From the IMG/VR virus record IMGVR_UViG_3300036939_000084, positions 43,264-107,263 of that record: 64,000 nucleotides of DNA. One strand, given 5' to 3'. The notes under the pieces are model-generated. The model was not told the origin of the DNA, made no database searches, and saw nothing but the letters and a program-made list of their open reading frames with translations. A program made the position numbers and the translations under genes. This document shows, in pieces, positions 17,939 through 25,686 of this stretch; the stretch's first letter is position 1; the number at the start of each line of letters is the position of its first letter. This DNA comes from a virus.

Positions 17939-18298
17939 ATGCAAAAAAATCTACAAGGATTTTGGGCAGTTCAAAAGTGTAGTGGAGAAGAATATCATAT
18001 CTTCCTCTCTCAAGAAGAAGCTCAGAACGCTTGTGATAAATGGAATGCGGAACTTGATCTTAAACTACAATCCTGGTTATCAGGAGATAGAACAATATCT
18101 GATTCTCTAATTATGCCTAACCTCGAAGCCGACTTAGAGGGGGGTTGCTATCAGAATTATATTATTAATCCTGCTTGGCGACCAAGTGGATACAGTTTTA
18201 TCCCTGCCTATTCTGCAACGTTCGCTGTATGGCAAAAGTCCGTAGGCTGTCACCGGGTTTCTTGGGGAAATCCAGCTACTGCCAGACCAGCTAAATAA
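17939..18298 (+). CDS. Hypothetical cassette protein, 119 aa
   Basis: The protein starts with a segment like a short sensor fold (GFWAVQKCSGEEYHIFLSQEEAQ) but belongs to no family I recognise. It has its own promoter box upstream and a strong terminator downstream, so it is a self-contained cassette. Confidence 0.65.
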   Translation: MQKNLQGFWAVQKCSGEEYHIFLSQEEAQNACDKWNAELDLKLQSWLSGDRTISDSLIMPNLEADLEGGCYQNYIINPAWRPSGYSFIPAYSATFAVWQKSVGCHRVSWGNPATARPAK

Positions 18299-18317
18299 TC
18301 CGAATCTAGTGGTCTGT

Positions 18318-18327
18318 TAAACCTTTA
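18318..18327. repeat. TATTAAA-CC/GG-TTTAATA palindrome, copy 9
   Basis: Core TAAACCTTTA four bases upstream of the terminator stem. Confidence 0.75.
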
Positions 18328-18330
18328 TTA

Positions 18331-18362
18331 TCCCCGCCTTTCACAAATTGTGAAAGGCGGGG
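18331..18362 (+). terminator. Strong intrinsic terminator
   Basis: CCCCGCCTTTCACAA and TGAAAGGCGGGG arms. The stem also contains a symmetric TTTCACAAATTGTGAAA core that resembles the TTTCGCAAATTGC repeat. Confidence 0.8.
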
Positions 18363-18395
18363 ATTTTACCATGAAGTAAAGTGCGTGCCACACTC

Positions 18396-18641
18396 ATGCT
18401 AGATCTAGAATTCCTGACGGGTCTCCCTTCTCTGCAAGAGGTGGCTCGACATCAATATAAACTCTACTCCCAGTTCGACCAAGAAGCGCCGACCTGGGAT
18501 GAGCTGTCTCCAGAAATACAGCTGGCATGGGAACTTAGTCTCCGAGCATTGCAAGCTAGCGTGAATAATCAACCCCAGCCAACCGAATACTGGAGGGAAC
18601 TAGCTAAACGTAGGCTGGAGCGAAAGAATAGATTTGAGTAA
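18396..18641 (+). CDS. Hypothetical protein upstream of second lysozyme
   Basis: A helical 81-residue protein (from the ATG at 18396; a GTG at 18381 would add five residues). Its end overlaps the lysozyme start by eight bases. Sequences such as LQEVARHQYKLYSQFD suggest a small virion-associated helical protein, but no family is clear. Confidence 0.6.
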   Translation: MLDLEFLTGLPSLQEVARHQYKLYSQFDQEAPTWDELSPEIQLAWELSLRALQASVNNQPQPTEYWRELAKRRLERKNRFE

Positions 18642-20181
18642 CATCACGCTGACAGAATTGAGGGGGGAGTATCAGCGACTATGGAATAGCTGCCGAATAT
18701 TGCCGGAGTGGGAAGACCGAGTAGATGAGGTGGTGGCGCGGATTAGAAAAAACCAAAAAAGGTATGAAGCGATCGCCTCCCTTCTCGGCAAATGCCCCTG
18801 GTATTTCATCGGCGCAATCCACAACATGGAGTCCTCCCTTAGTTTCTCCAAACACCTGCACAACGGAGACTCCTTACGCCGCCGCACCGTTCAAGTTCCA
18901 GCGGATCGTCCGGTTGCAGAACCCAGCAGGGGATGGGACGAAGGATATACCTGGGAAGAGAGTGCGATAGATGCCCTGAAATTGCAAGAAATCGACCGAG
19001 TCCGCGACTGGTCAATTGCAGGACTACTGTTTCAATCCGAGCGGTACAACGGTTGGGGATACCGCCTCTATTACCCACACATCCTCTCTCCCTATCTCTG
19101 GTCGGGCACTAATCACTACAGCAAAGGCAAGTATGCAGCAGACGGCAAGTTCGACCGCAATCTCAAGAGTGAGCAGGTTGGGATTGTGCCGCTGCTCAAG
19201 AAACTGATGGAGGATTGCGATACCCCGGTTTCGCAAATTGCAAATTCGCAAATTGCAAAAACTGAGAATAATAAACCTTTATTAAAAGGCGGGGCTTGCA
19301 AGCTGCGGACTGAGAACGACACTTGGTTTACCCAGGCACCTATTGATGCTGAGCTATTGGACGAGAGCGATCGCACCCAACTCCCAGCCAAAAGCATACT
19401 CCCCGTCCTCGCTTGGCGGGAAACTCACAACAATTACTTAGTTATTACATTTGGCGCAACGTTTGAGGGACGCAATACCTGGCATGTTAAAGCGAGCGAC
19501 GTGCGGATGTCGGTGCCAGCTGTTGTTAAATCACCTGTTCAGCAAGTTGTTCAACATGCCGCACCTCGTCCGATTGTTGCGGGTGATTTATCCACACTCC
19601 CTGGAGAAAAAGTATTACGCTTCATGAAAAGCCGAGAGTTTAGGGTAAAAGCTCTCAATATTGTGTATTTGGTCAATGCTTCTGCTGACGACTGGTCTCC
19701 AGTAAACAATGTGCTTGATGACTGGAACGATGTTCGTTGTCTGATTAGAGATACGGGCGAGGTTTTGGGGAGCTGGAAGGCTACTACCGATCCAGGTCGT
19801 CACTATCTCTACAATCCGATGAATCCTGCGGGATGCGCTATTCTCGCCTTGGGCCAGCACAGGGATGGGTGGAGAATCGGTTTACATCATGGTCACCCGG
19901 CATTAACCCAGTGTGGAAATTTGGTGATTTATCGCGATCGCAGAAAGTCAGGATCGAGAACAGGTCACACGGTCATTGCTGGAGCGGAGTGTGGAATCAA
20001 CCATCACGGCACGTCCGGTAGGGATGGTAATCCAAAATCTATAGGACGGTGGAGTGCAGGATGTTGCGTCGGGTTGTTCTGGAAATCCCATTTGCAGTTT
20101 ATGCAGTTTTGTCGGGATTCGGGTAATTCAAGGTTTGACGCCACTTTGATTGATGGCGTTTCACTACATAATTTTGAATGA
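18634..20181 (+). CDS. Second endolysin: lysozyme-like plus SH3-like plus L,D-transpeptidase-like Cys domain
   Basis: The first 195 residues match the N-terminal domain of the endolysin at 12238 (HNMESSLSFSKHLHNGDSL, YNGWGYRLYYP, SGTNHY). That alignment supports the unusual TTG start. An SH3-like region follows at about residues 220-290. The C-terminal part has HHGTSGRDG ... GRWSAGCCVG, the His and Ser-x-Gly-Cys pattern of YkuD-like or related Cys peptidoglycan enzymes. The linker between the first two domains is coded by inserted copies of both dispersed repeats (19230-19281). Confidence 0.7.
   Translation: MSNITLTELRGEYQRLWNSCRILPEWEDRVDEVVARIRKNQKRYEAIASLLGKCPWYFIGAIHNMESSLSFSKHLHNGDSLRRRTVQVPADRPVAEPSRGWDEGYTWEESAIDALKLQEIDRVRDWSIAGLLFQSERYNGWGYRLYYPHILSPYLWSGTNHYSKGKYAADGKFDRNLKSEQVGIVPLLKKLMEDCDTPVSQIANSQIAKTENNKPLLKGGACKLRTENDTWFTQAPIDAELLDESDRTQLPAKSILPVLAWRETHNNYLVITFGATFEGRNTWHVKASDVRMSVPAVVKSPVQQVVQHAAPRPIVAGDLSTLPGEKVLRFMKSREFRVKALNIVYLVNASADDWSPVNNVLDDWNDVRCLIRDTGEVLGSWKATTDPGRHYLYNPMNPAGCAILALGQHRDGWRIGLHHGHPALTQCGNLVIYRDRRKSGSRTGHTVIAGAECGINHHGTSGRDGNPKSIGRWSAGCCVGLFWKSHLQFMQFCRDSGNSRFDATLIDGVSLHNFE
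19230..19260. repeat. Two tandem TTTCGCAAATTGCAAAA repeats inside a gene
   Basis: TCGCAAATTGCAAA and TCGCAAATTGCAAAA in tandem, coding QIANSQIAK in the endolysin linker. Confidence 0.75.
19272..19281. repeat. Palindrome copy 10, inside the endolysin gene
   Basis: AATAATAAACCTTTATTAAAAGG codes NNKPLLK in the linker between the lysozyme-like and SH3-like domains. Confidence 0.8.
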
Positions 20182-20194
20182 AGCGGAAAAAATT

Positions 20195-20614
20195 ATGCCT
20201 AAGGAAAAATTAGAACCATCTCAGTGGGTTGTTGATGTTGTCGCCTTGTCGGGCGCGGCTGGCGAATTTCTAAGTCAGGCTGGGGGGACGATTACCACGG
20301 CGATCGCGGTCATCTCTGTTGCCTCAGTCGTTGGGATTTGCGTGGTTAGTTCTAAAGACTTACCCCCTTGGGCACAATTAATTCTCGGCACAAGCGGGAT
20401 AGCGGGGGTTGTTTACGACCCGAAGAAGGGTCGGACGGATATTAAACAAGAGTTTCAGCAACCTGTAGACAACGTTACCTCAGGCGCTCAAACAATAACA
20501 GAGACTGTTGCACCATCTATTACACCTTCTGCTTATAGTCTTCCGATGATAGACAACGATCTGAGTGATGATGGGGAATGGCTAACTCCGGAAGAAGCGG
20601 CGACGAGGTATTGA
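20195..20614 (+). CDS. Holin-like membrane protein
   Basis: The ATG at 20195 is preferred to a TTG at 20150. Two hydrophobic segments (TTAIAVISVASVVGICVV and QLILGTSGIAGVVY) with a short polar turn, and a long hydrophilic tail, fit a class II holin or similar phage membrane protein. It directly follows the second endolysin, which supports that role. Confidence 0.55.
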   Translation: MPKEKLEPSQWVVDVVALSGAAGEFLSQAGGTITTAIAVISVASVVGICVVSSKDLPPWAQLILGTSGIAGVVYDPKKGRTDIKQEFQQPVDNVTSGAQTITETVAPSITPSAYSLPMIDNDLSDDGEWLTPEEAATRY

Positions 20615-20616
20615 CA

Positions 20617-20647
20617 CAAAAAAAGGAGGCATCTGCCTCCTTTTTTA
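20617..20647 (+). terminator. Intrinsic terminator
   Basis: AAAAAAAGGAGGCA and TGCCTCCTTTTTT arms between convergent genes. Confidence 0.85.
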
Positions 20648-20648
20648 C

Positions 20649-21089
20649 CTAATCAGCGTAATCGACGAGAAAATATTTCAAGTGATTAATTTCTTCAGCT
20701 TTTAAGCTATTTAGGTATTGTATCTTTTCTTCCATTAGCCGAATCCTTTTCTCATGAAATTCTTGAATTTCCGCTGCTGCGATTTTCCAGTTATCGGCAA
20801 GATTCTGCCTCAATTCTCTTAACACCTTTCGGGCTTCTATATCTATTTCCCCGTTGGGAATACGAAAACCCTGTTTATCAATAAGCTCCCAGTTTATTGA
20901 TGGTATCTTGTGGTCGCAATAATAATACTGCTGCAACGAGGGCAGACTGCTTCCGTTGTATGTCGAGGAGATGAACCAACGACATCCCGGTTCTTTCTGT
21001 TCCAATACATCTTCGTTTGATGGGATGTACGACAACTCAATTATTGAGCTGATTTGCTTGCCTTCGTACTCAGTAATGAAATTTTGCAT
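20649..21089 (-). CDS. Hypothetical protein, 146 aa
   Basis: Contains a beta-rich N-terminal half and a helical, likely coiled-coil C-terminal third (EIQEFHEKRIRLMEEKIQYL). No known domain; convergent with the holin-like gene and sharing its terminator. Confidence 0.65.
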   Translation of the reverse strand: MQNFITEYEGKQISSIIELSYIPSNEDVLEQKEPGCRWFISSTYNGSSLPSLQQYYYCDHKIPSINWELIDKQGFRIPNGEIDIEARKVLRELRQNLADNWKIAAAEIQEFHEKRIRLMEEKIQYLNSLKAEEINHLKYFLVDYAD

Positions 21090-21181
21090 GACGTACTATT
21101 TAACTTGTTTACATTAATAATTTTAACATATTTTGTGATAAATGTATTACACAAACAACCGCAATAACTAAGAAAATAGTG

Positions 21182-21220
21182 GTCTCAAGGATCGGGATAA
21201 TAGCCCGACCATTGAGACTA
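21182..21220 (-). terminator. Long hairpin downstream of RHH gene
   Basis: GTCTCAA-GG-ATCGGG pairs with CCCGA-CCA-TTGAGAC. It lies just past the stop of the gene at 21223 and may end its transcript. Confidence 0.5.
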
Positions 21221-21222
21221 TC

Positions 21223-21426
21223 TCAGAGAGCTTTTTTCTTCATCGCCTCCAACACAGCCTCGTCTCCCCTAGCCATACGCTCCACCAGTTCTGATCGGCT
21301 TATTTTAAACTGCTTGGCAACCATATCGAGGAAAACAATTGCGGTGGGGGTAATTCGCATGGTCACCTTCTGCTTGTTTTCTTCATAGTGCCGAGGTTGC
21401 CCTCTGCCTCTTTTTTTCTCCGGCAT
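21223..21426 (-). CDS. RHH-type DNA-binding protein
   Basis: A basic N-terminus (PEKKRGRGQPRHY) then VTMRITPTAIVFLDMVAKQF and SRSELVERMARG fit a CopG-like ribbon-helix-helix. It is divergent from the gene at 21491, with paired AATGTAC sites in between that are candidate operators. Confidence 0.7.
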   Translation of the reverse strand: MPEKKRGRGQPRHYEENKQKVTMRITPTAIVFLDMVAKQFKISRSELVERMARGDEAVLEAMKKKAL

Positions 21427-21438
21427 GTTGATCTTTTA

Positions 21439-21476
21439 TTAATGTACGTCTATTATCAATAATGTACAGACATTAA
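21439..21476. promoter_or_regulatory. Paired AATGTAC sites, candidate operator
   Basis: TTAATGTACGTC and TAATGTACAGAC are direct repeats 20 bases apart, about two helical turns, in the divergent promoter region. Confidence 0.5.
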
Positions 21477-21490
21477 CTAAGGCTTGTCAA

Positions 21491-21712
21491 ATGGAAATCA
21501 GATTCATGGCAGCACGCGAAGAACTCGGAAAGAAGGGATTTCTTCAGAACGAGATTGAGGGATTGCACACAGAGATCGTTGCACGCCCCGTGAAGAATGA
21601 ATTTTTCTCTAACACAGGTCAGGTTGTTTTGGTTGTAGAAGGTAAAGCAGTCGTCGTAGCGCTTACAGATCTTGAAAGTGTTGTTGCGGCATTTAAAATC
21701 CAAAACAGCTAA
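21491..21712 (+). CDS. Hypothetical protein, 73 aa
   Basis: A small protein with mixed strands (NTGQVVLVVEGKAVVVALTD) and no recognised family. It is divergent from the RHH gene and may be its partner or target. Confidence 0.55.
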   Translation: MEIRFMAAREELGKKGFLQNEIEGLHTEIVARPVKNEFFSNTGQVVLVVEGKAVVVALTDLESVVAAFKIQNS

Positions 21713-21730
21713 CCCTGTTTAGACAAGTCG

Positions 21731-21757
21731 CCCCGAAGATTAGGACTCCAGGGGCGA
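21731..21757 (+). ncRNA. Leader hairpin of BRO-N-like gene
   Basis: CGCCCC and GGGGCG arms lie 45 bases before the ATG at 21802, a position like the leader at 998-1050. Confidence 0.4.
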
Positions 21758-21801
21758 TCTCACTCCCACAAACAACGACGAATATAGGAGCAACAACAAT
21801 C

Positions 21802-22602
21802 ATGTCACATAATCTGGCATTAGAAAACTACGGTGAGATACGGGTGACCCCAGATGAGCGTTACAGTGTATTTGACGTAATTGAGGTTATTGGCGGAAAA
21901 AACAACCCCCGTAAAGCTTGGAGCGATCTGAAAGAGCAATTTCCAGAAGTTGTAACCAGAAGTGACAACTTCAAGTTTGATGGTCAAGGGCAACGCCCCA
22001 CACCAGTCACAAATAAGGAAGGGCTGCTTTATATTATCGGACTGCTTCCAGGAGCTGTTGGAAGAAGTTATCGAGAAGATGCGGCAAAATTAATGCTAGC
22101 CAAGATTGAAGGGCGATCAGATTTCGCTATACAAACATCGGACAGATTACTTGCGCTCCCTGCTCCAAAAGAAATAGCGGAGGCGATTACACTTGTTCTG
22201 CAAATTGCAAATATCGATCCGCTGCTGATCGCTGGTGTTGTTGCTAATGAGATTGGTAATACTCACCCGCAGCTGAAGCCGCAAATGGAAGCAGCTAAGA
22301 AACTTCTTCCTTTCCCAGTCGAGCAGGAACTTTTAACTGTTACGGATTTGGCGAAAAAATATGTGGCAGAAACAGGTAATCCTCTCAGCAAGAACAATAC
22401 GGAACGGGGCAATGCCATTGCTCTCAATAAGCTGCTAATTAGCTTAGGTTTGCAAGTGCAAAATCCAGACGGCAATCCAAGCTACCTGCCCACCGAATTG
22501 GGCAAACCCTACTCTCAGCTTGTACTACAGGAGGGGAAAGAATCAAACAAGACATGCCAGCAGCTTCGTTGGTATCCGAAGGTAATTGAGCGTTTAGCGT
22601 AG
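21802..22602 (+). CDS. BRO-N-like antirepressor protein
   Basis: The N-terminal 110 residues (EIRVTPDERYSVFDVIEVIG ... KLMLAKIEG) resemble a BRO-N/KilA-type DNA-binding region, followed by a central helical region and a C-terminal part ending in QQLRWYPKVIERLA, as in phage antirepressors. A good ribosome site (TAGGAG) lies upstream. It is the longest intact member of three such genes in the window. Confidence 0.6.
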   Translation: MSHNLALENYGEIRVTPDERYSVFDVIEVIGGKNNPRKAWSDLKEQFPEVVTRSDNFKFDGQGQRPTPVTNKEGLLYIIGLLPGAVGRSYREDAAKLMLAKIEGRSDFAIQTSDRLLALPAPKEIAEAITLVLQIANIDPLLIAGVVANEIGNTHPQLKPQMEAAKKLLPFPVEQELLTVTDLAKKYVAETGNPLSKNNTERGNAIALNKLLISLGLQVQNPDGNPSYLPTELGKPYSQLVLQEGKESNKTCQQLRWYPKVIERLA

Positions 22603-22611
22603 AAATAGAAA

Positions 22612-22648
22612 GAGCGATCGCATTCATAACGGGTGCGATCGCTTTTTC
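22612..22648 (+). terminator. HIP1-stem terminator
   Basis: AGCGATCGCA and TGCGATCGCT with loop TTCATAACGGG and TTTTT. Confidence 0.85.
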
Positions 22649-22657
22649 TATAATCAT

Positions 22658-22669
22658 TGTGATAAAATA
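22658..22669 (+). promoter_or_regulatory. TGTGATAAAATA promoter box
   Basis: Perfect copy, 28 bases before the ATG at 22697. Confidence 0.75.
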
Positions 22670-22696
22670 TCTATATCAACCTAATCAGCCAAACTA

Positions 22697-23083
22697 ATGC
22701 TAAAACCGACCGAAACCCATGAACAAATCGCTTCAGAGATATACCAAGATTTTTGCGAGGGTACTGCCGAAAACAGCCCTTTTCAAAAAGCATGGGATGC
22801 TTATGAAGAAAAGCATGGAAATATCGTTACTGGAAGTTTAGAAGAAAATCTTGTCTACCAAGCAATTCTCTACGCCATTCAGGTGGGGTGTGACAACTAT
22901 TATTCGCCTTCAGTCCCTCCAGGGATGCAGGTAGCTGTCCCCAGAAAAGTGCGGCACAGAACACTTCCAATGACAGGCACTGTGATACAAGAGTTGGAGA
23001 CAATGCCTGTTTAGTACAAAATTAACTGGAATGATGGAACCGTTTCTACAGAGTTTGAAGATTCCATTGTATTTGAAGATTAA
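22697..23083 (+). pseudogene. Cassette gene with an in-frame TAG
   Basis: The first 105 residues end at a TAG (23012-23014). The same frame continues without interruption for another 22 codons (YKINWNDGTVSTEFEDSIVF) to a TAA just before the terminator, and those residues look like a natural protein end. So the gene is probably interrupted by a nonsense change, or read through. Its function is unknown. It has its own promoter box and HIP1-stem terminator. Confidence 0.5.
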
Positions 23084-23090
23084 GTAGAAA

Positions 23091-23125
23091 AGCGATCGCA
23101 TTTATCACAGGTGCGATCGCTCTTT
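23091..23125 (+). terminator. HIP1-stem terminator
   Basis: AGCGATCGCA and TGCGATCGCT with loop TTTATCACAGG, then CTTTGTTTTTT. Confidence 0.85.
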
Positions 23126-23141
23126 GTTTTTTATGTCATTA

Positions 23142-23153
23142 TGTGATAAAATA
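23142..23153 (+). promoter_or_regulatory. TGTGATAAAATA promoter box
   Basis: Perfect copy, 27 bases before the ATG at 23180. Confidence 0.75.
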
Positions 23154-23179
23154 AAATAGTAAACCAAACACATTGCATC

Positions 23180-23428
23180 ATGATAATCAAAGTAGAAATA
23201 AATGGAAAACCGATAGATGTCGAAATTATTACTGACATTCGAGTAACAGTTTTAGATGCAGATTTCGAGGCAGAGGGGTATAATTCCCTCGAAATCACCT
23301 ACAAGATAAATCACGAGGGGGTGAGTATTGATTTAGTAGACGGAGAAACGGGAGAAGTTGTTGGAGACAGTGCCAGTTCCCACTGGGACTATGTTGCAGA
23401 ACATACCCCAGTTGACGATTTGGTTTAA
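23180..23428 (+). CDS. Hypothetical cassette protein, 82 aa
   Basis: A very acidic, strand-rich small protein (many Asp/Glu; few Lys). Such composition is known from DNA-mimic inhibitors, but nothing specific supports that here. It has its own promoter box and HIP1-stem terminator. Confidence 0.6.
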   Translation: MIIKVEINGKPIDVEIITDIRVTVLDADFEAEGYNSLEITYKINHEGVSIDLVDGETGEVVGDSASSHWDYVAEHTPVDDLV

Positions 23429-23430
23429 TA

Positions 23431-23472
23431 AAAAGAGTGATCGCATTCATTCCGGGTGCGATCACTCTTTTT
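23431..23472 (+). terminator. HIP1-like stem terminator
   Basis: AAAAGAGTGATCGCA and TGCGATCACTCTTTTT. The HIP1 octamer is changed identically on both arms (GTGATCGC), keeping the pairing. Confidence 0.85.
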
Positions 23473-23476
23473 GTAT

Positions 23477-23486
23477 TAAACCTTTA
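23477..23486. repeat. TATTAAA-CC/GG-TTTAATA palindrome, copy 11
   Basis: Between a terminator and the next promoter box, eight bases from the latter. Confidence 0.8.
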
Positions 23487-23493
23487 TTATAAA

Positions 23494-23505
23494 TGTGATA
23501 AAATA
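23494..23505 (+). promoter_or_regulatory. TGTGATAAAATA promoter box
   Basis: Perfect copy, 30 bases before the ATG at 23535. Confidence 0.75.
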
Positions 23506-23534
23506 ATACTTAAGACAAAACAAGGTAAAGATAG

Positions 23535-23759
23535 ATGAATAGAGAAGAATGGATCAACTCGCTAAAAGTTGGAGACAGGGTTATCTATATCAGTTCAGAA
23601 GAATCCTGGGATGCGAGAATTGGAGTTGTTAAAAGCATCTCTAATACGAAAATCTGTGTTTATTTTTTTAAAGATCAAAAGAAAGGTTCTATGTTTGATA
23701 AGAAAACAGGATCTAGGGCTGACTGGAATGGGTGGATTCAGCCTTACAGAGAATTCTAG
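23535..23759 (+). CDS. Small SH3/Tudor-like cassette protein, 74 aa
   Basis: The pattern KVGDRVIYISSEES ... RIGVVKSISNTKICVYF resembles a small beta-barrel of the KOW/Tudor type. It is another promoter-gene-terminator cassette. The cellular target is unknown. Confidence 0.55.
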   Translation: MNREEWINSLKVGDRVIYISSEESWDARIGVVKSISNTKICVYFFKDQKKGSMFDKKTGSRADWNGWIQPYREF

Positions 23760-23765
23760 TTGTCT

Positions 23766-23802
23766 GAAGCGATCACATTCATCACGGGTGAGATCGCTCT
23801 TC
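23766..23802 (+). terminator. HIP1-like stem terminator
   Basis: GAAGCGATC and GATCGCTCTTC with the shared loop ATTCATCACGGGTG. Confidence 0.75.
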
Positions 23803-23809
23803 TGTTTAT

Positions 23810-23819
23810 TAAACCTTTA
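23810..23819. repeat. TATTAAA-CC/GG-TTTAATA palindrome, copy 12
   Basis: Upstream of the head-gene operon. Confidence 0.8.
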
Positions 23820-23842
23820 TTATAGAAACCTGCTTAAAACGC

Positions 23843-23848
23843 TATAAT
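23843..23848 (+). promoter_or_regulatory. Candidate -10 box of the head operon
   Basis: TATAAT about 100 bases before the protease-scaffold gene; no clear -35 is seen, and it differs from the TGTGATAAAATA class. Confidence 0.35.
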
Positions 23849-23920
23849 TCGCACAATGAGGCTGTGTTAGCCCATGATATAGAGTGAATTAAACAAAATT
23901 TTAACCGGAACGTCTCGCGA

Positions 23921-23948
23921 CCTCGGCATTTTATGTGCCGGGGTTTTT
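23921..23948 (+). terminator. Hairpin with T-run just before the protease gene
   Basis: CCTCGGCA and TGCCGGGG arms followed by TTTTTG, ending six bases before the ATG at 23955. It could be an attenuator or could mask the ribosome site. Confidence 0.5.
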
Positions 23949-23954
23949 GTGTTT

Positions 23955-25682
23955 ATGGCTAAATACTTGTCAATGACCGAACCAATTGAGATTGAGATTG
24001 CTGCCAGCTCGGAAGAGTTGGTGGCAGATGCTGAATCTCAAGAAACGCAGGCAGCGGGACGGGTACTGTCTCAAAGAAATGCGGATAGACTCAGTGGGTC
24101 GGTTCGCACGCTGCTTGAAGTCCTGGGCGATGCAGGGATTCTCGACACTGGCGACATGAATTCGCTAGCCGACTTCCTGAGGAAAGAGGCAAATGCATCC
24201 CCAGCTCTTGAAGTCGCAGAGGTGGAGGCGGGTGCCTTCAAGGAGATGTGCGATCGCAATACTTGGCAAATGCGGCTCAATTCAGCAGTCAATTTGTTCC
24301 AGGACAGATTTTGCATGTTGCATGAAATGGGGGATGACGAGATGGCTCGTTTCCTTCCCCCCGGAAGCAGTCGGTCTGCCGAAATTGCGGCACTCATGGA
24401 AGACTTTAACTCTGTTCTCTCAGCATTAGATAAAGATCATCCGGGACCGGGTCGGCGTTTAAGCCCCATTATGCTATCAACTTCAGAGGGAGAGGGATTG
24501 CAAGCCTTGGCGTTTGAAGCCCCTATAGAGATAGCGGCGAACGCCGGTAACCCCAACCGTCACCCAATCAAAGGTGTTCTGTTCCAAGTTGACGAACCCT
24601 CCCCGGCTATTCCCGCAGTGGGTCCGGGGCTTCCTCTATTTATCCCCCGCGCAGTTGCTGAGCGAGATGTGGTTCAGGCGGGGGTTTCGGGTCTTCCTCT
24701 TGATGCCCACGACAGTCTTTCTCAGCACGCCAACGAGGATATTGCTGGCGTAATGCAGTCGGCAGCGATTAATGGAAACGATTGCGAGATGGTGGGCTTT
24801 GTCTGGCCTTGGTCACGCAAGAAAAAGGTGCAATCGATTTTGCAAAATGCAAATCGCCTGGGCATGTCTATTAATGCGATGGCTAAAGGGCATCAAGCGG
24901 AGGTTAATGGCACCCGTGTTTTTTGGGTCGATGAGCTACGCCTGATGGGGGCTAACATCCTCTACTCCGACAAAGCTACTTATCGCAAAACTCGATTACT
25001 TGCTGCTCAAGGATTGCCAGAGGAAGACTTGTTGGAACGGGAAATCACCCTGCTTGATTTCCCTGTCGCGGCTGTTAGTACAGGCGCGAGAGACCCTACC
25101 GATGAAGTTGAGGTAGCAATTGCCGCCAGCGCTAAACCCAACGACGAGTACGACGAAAGGGAATATCAACCACAACCAGAGGAAACAATGTCCGAGGAGA
25201 TAAAAGAACAATTACAGGCGATGTCGCGCACGCTGTCCGATGTAGTCGGCACACTTAATGGCACGGTCTCGCAATTGTCGAATGAAATCGACGGAATTAA
25301 AACCCAGCTCCGTGATGTGCGCTCCGACTTTGAAACTCGACAAAATATTGCTGCTCAAGCGGCTGAGGATGCTCGTAAAAAAGAGGAGCAAACTAGCCTA
25401 GTTCAGCTTGTCAGAGCAGAGATGGAAACAGTTCTTCGCCAGATCAATCCATCCGGTTCACCCGCTCGTTCTACTCACCGCACAGTGCCTGTTGCAGCAA
25501 GCTCTGGTGGTAGCGGCACTGTCTCTCCAGAGCTTATTCAGATTCAGCTTCAAATTGCCACCATTGATGGACAACTGGCGGAAGCCCAAAGTGCGACGGG
25601 TGGTCACTACGATTCAGTCAAAATAATGCAACTGCTAGATCGTAAGCGTGATCTGCAAATGCAAATCGGTGGAGGCTACTAA
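23955..25682 (+). CDS. Prohead protease-scaffold fusion
   Basis: The middle region (about residues 200-350) resembles a capsid maturation protease: GVLFQVDEPSPAIPAVG, then a candidate His in LSQHANEDIAG and a candidate Ser in LGMSINAMAKG. The C-terminal 170 residues include a coiled coil (EEIKEQLQAMSRTLSDVVG onwards) and a Pro/Gly/Ser-rich tail, as in scaffold domains. The N-terminal 200 residues are unassigned. The gene lies directly before the major capsid gene, as expected. I start at the ATG at 23955; an ATG at 23973 is an alternative. Confidence 0.6.
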   Translation: MAKYLSMTEPIEIEIAASSEELVADAESQETQAAGRVLSQRNADRLSGSVRTLLEVLGDAGILDTGDMNSLADFLRKEANASPALEVAEVEAGAFKEMCDRNTWQMRLNSAVNLFQDRFCMLHEMGDDEMARFLPPGSSRSAEIAALMEDFNSVLSALDKDHPGPGRRLSPIMLSTSEGEGLQALAFEAPIEIAANAGNPNRHPIKGVLFQVDEPSPAIPAVGPGLPLFIPRAVAERDVVQAGVSGLPLDAHDSLSQHANEDIAGVMQSAAINGNDCEMVGFVWPWSRKKKVQSILQNANRLGMSINAMAKGHQAEVNGTRVFWVDELRLMGANILYSDKATYRKTRLLAAQGLPEEDLLEREITLLDFPVAAVSTGARDPTDEVEVAIAASAKPNDEYDEREYQPQPEETMSEEIKEQLQAMSRTLSDVVGTLNGTVSQLSNEIDGIKTQLRDVRSDFETRQNIAAQAAEDARKKEEQTSLVQLVRAEMETVLRQINPSGSPARSTHRTVPVAASSGGSGTVSPELIQIQLQIATIDGQLAEAQSATGGHYDSVKIMQLLDRKRDLQMQIGGGY

Positions 25683-25686
25683 TTAG

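Noticed and set aside
21134-21145. TGTGATAAATGT as a promoter box
   Set aside because: It faces a hairpin and no start codon lies at the usual 20-30 bases.
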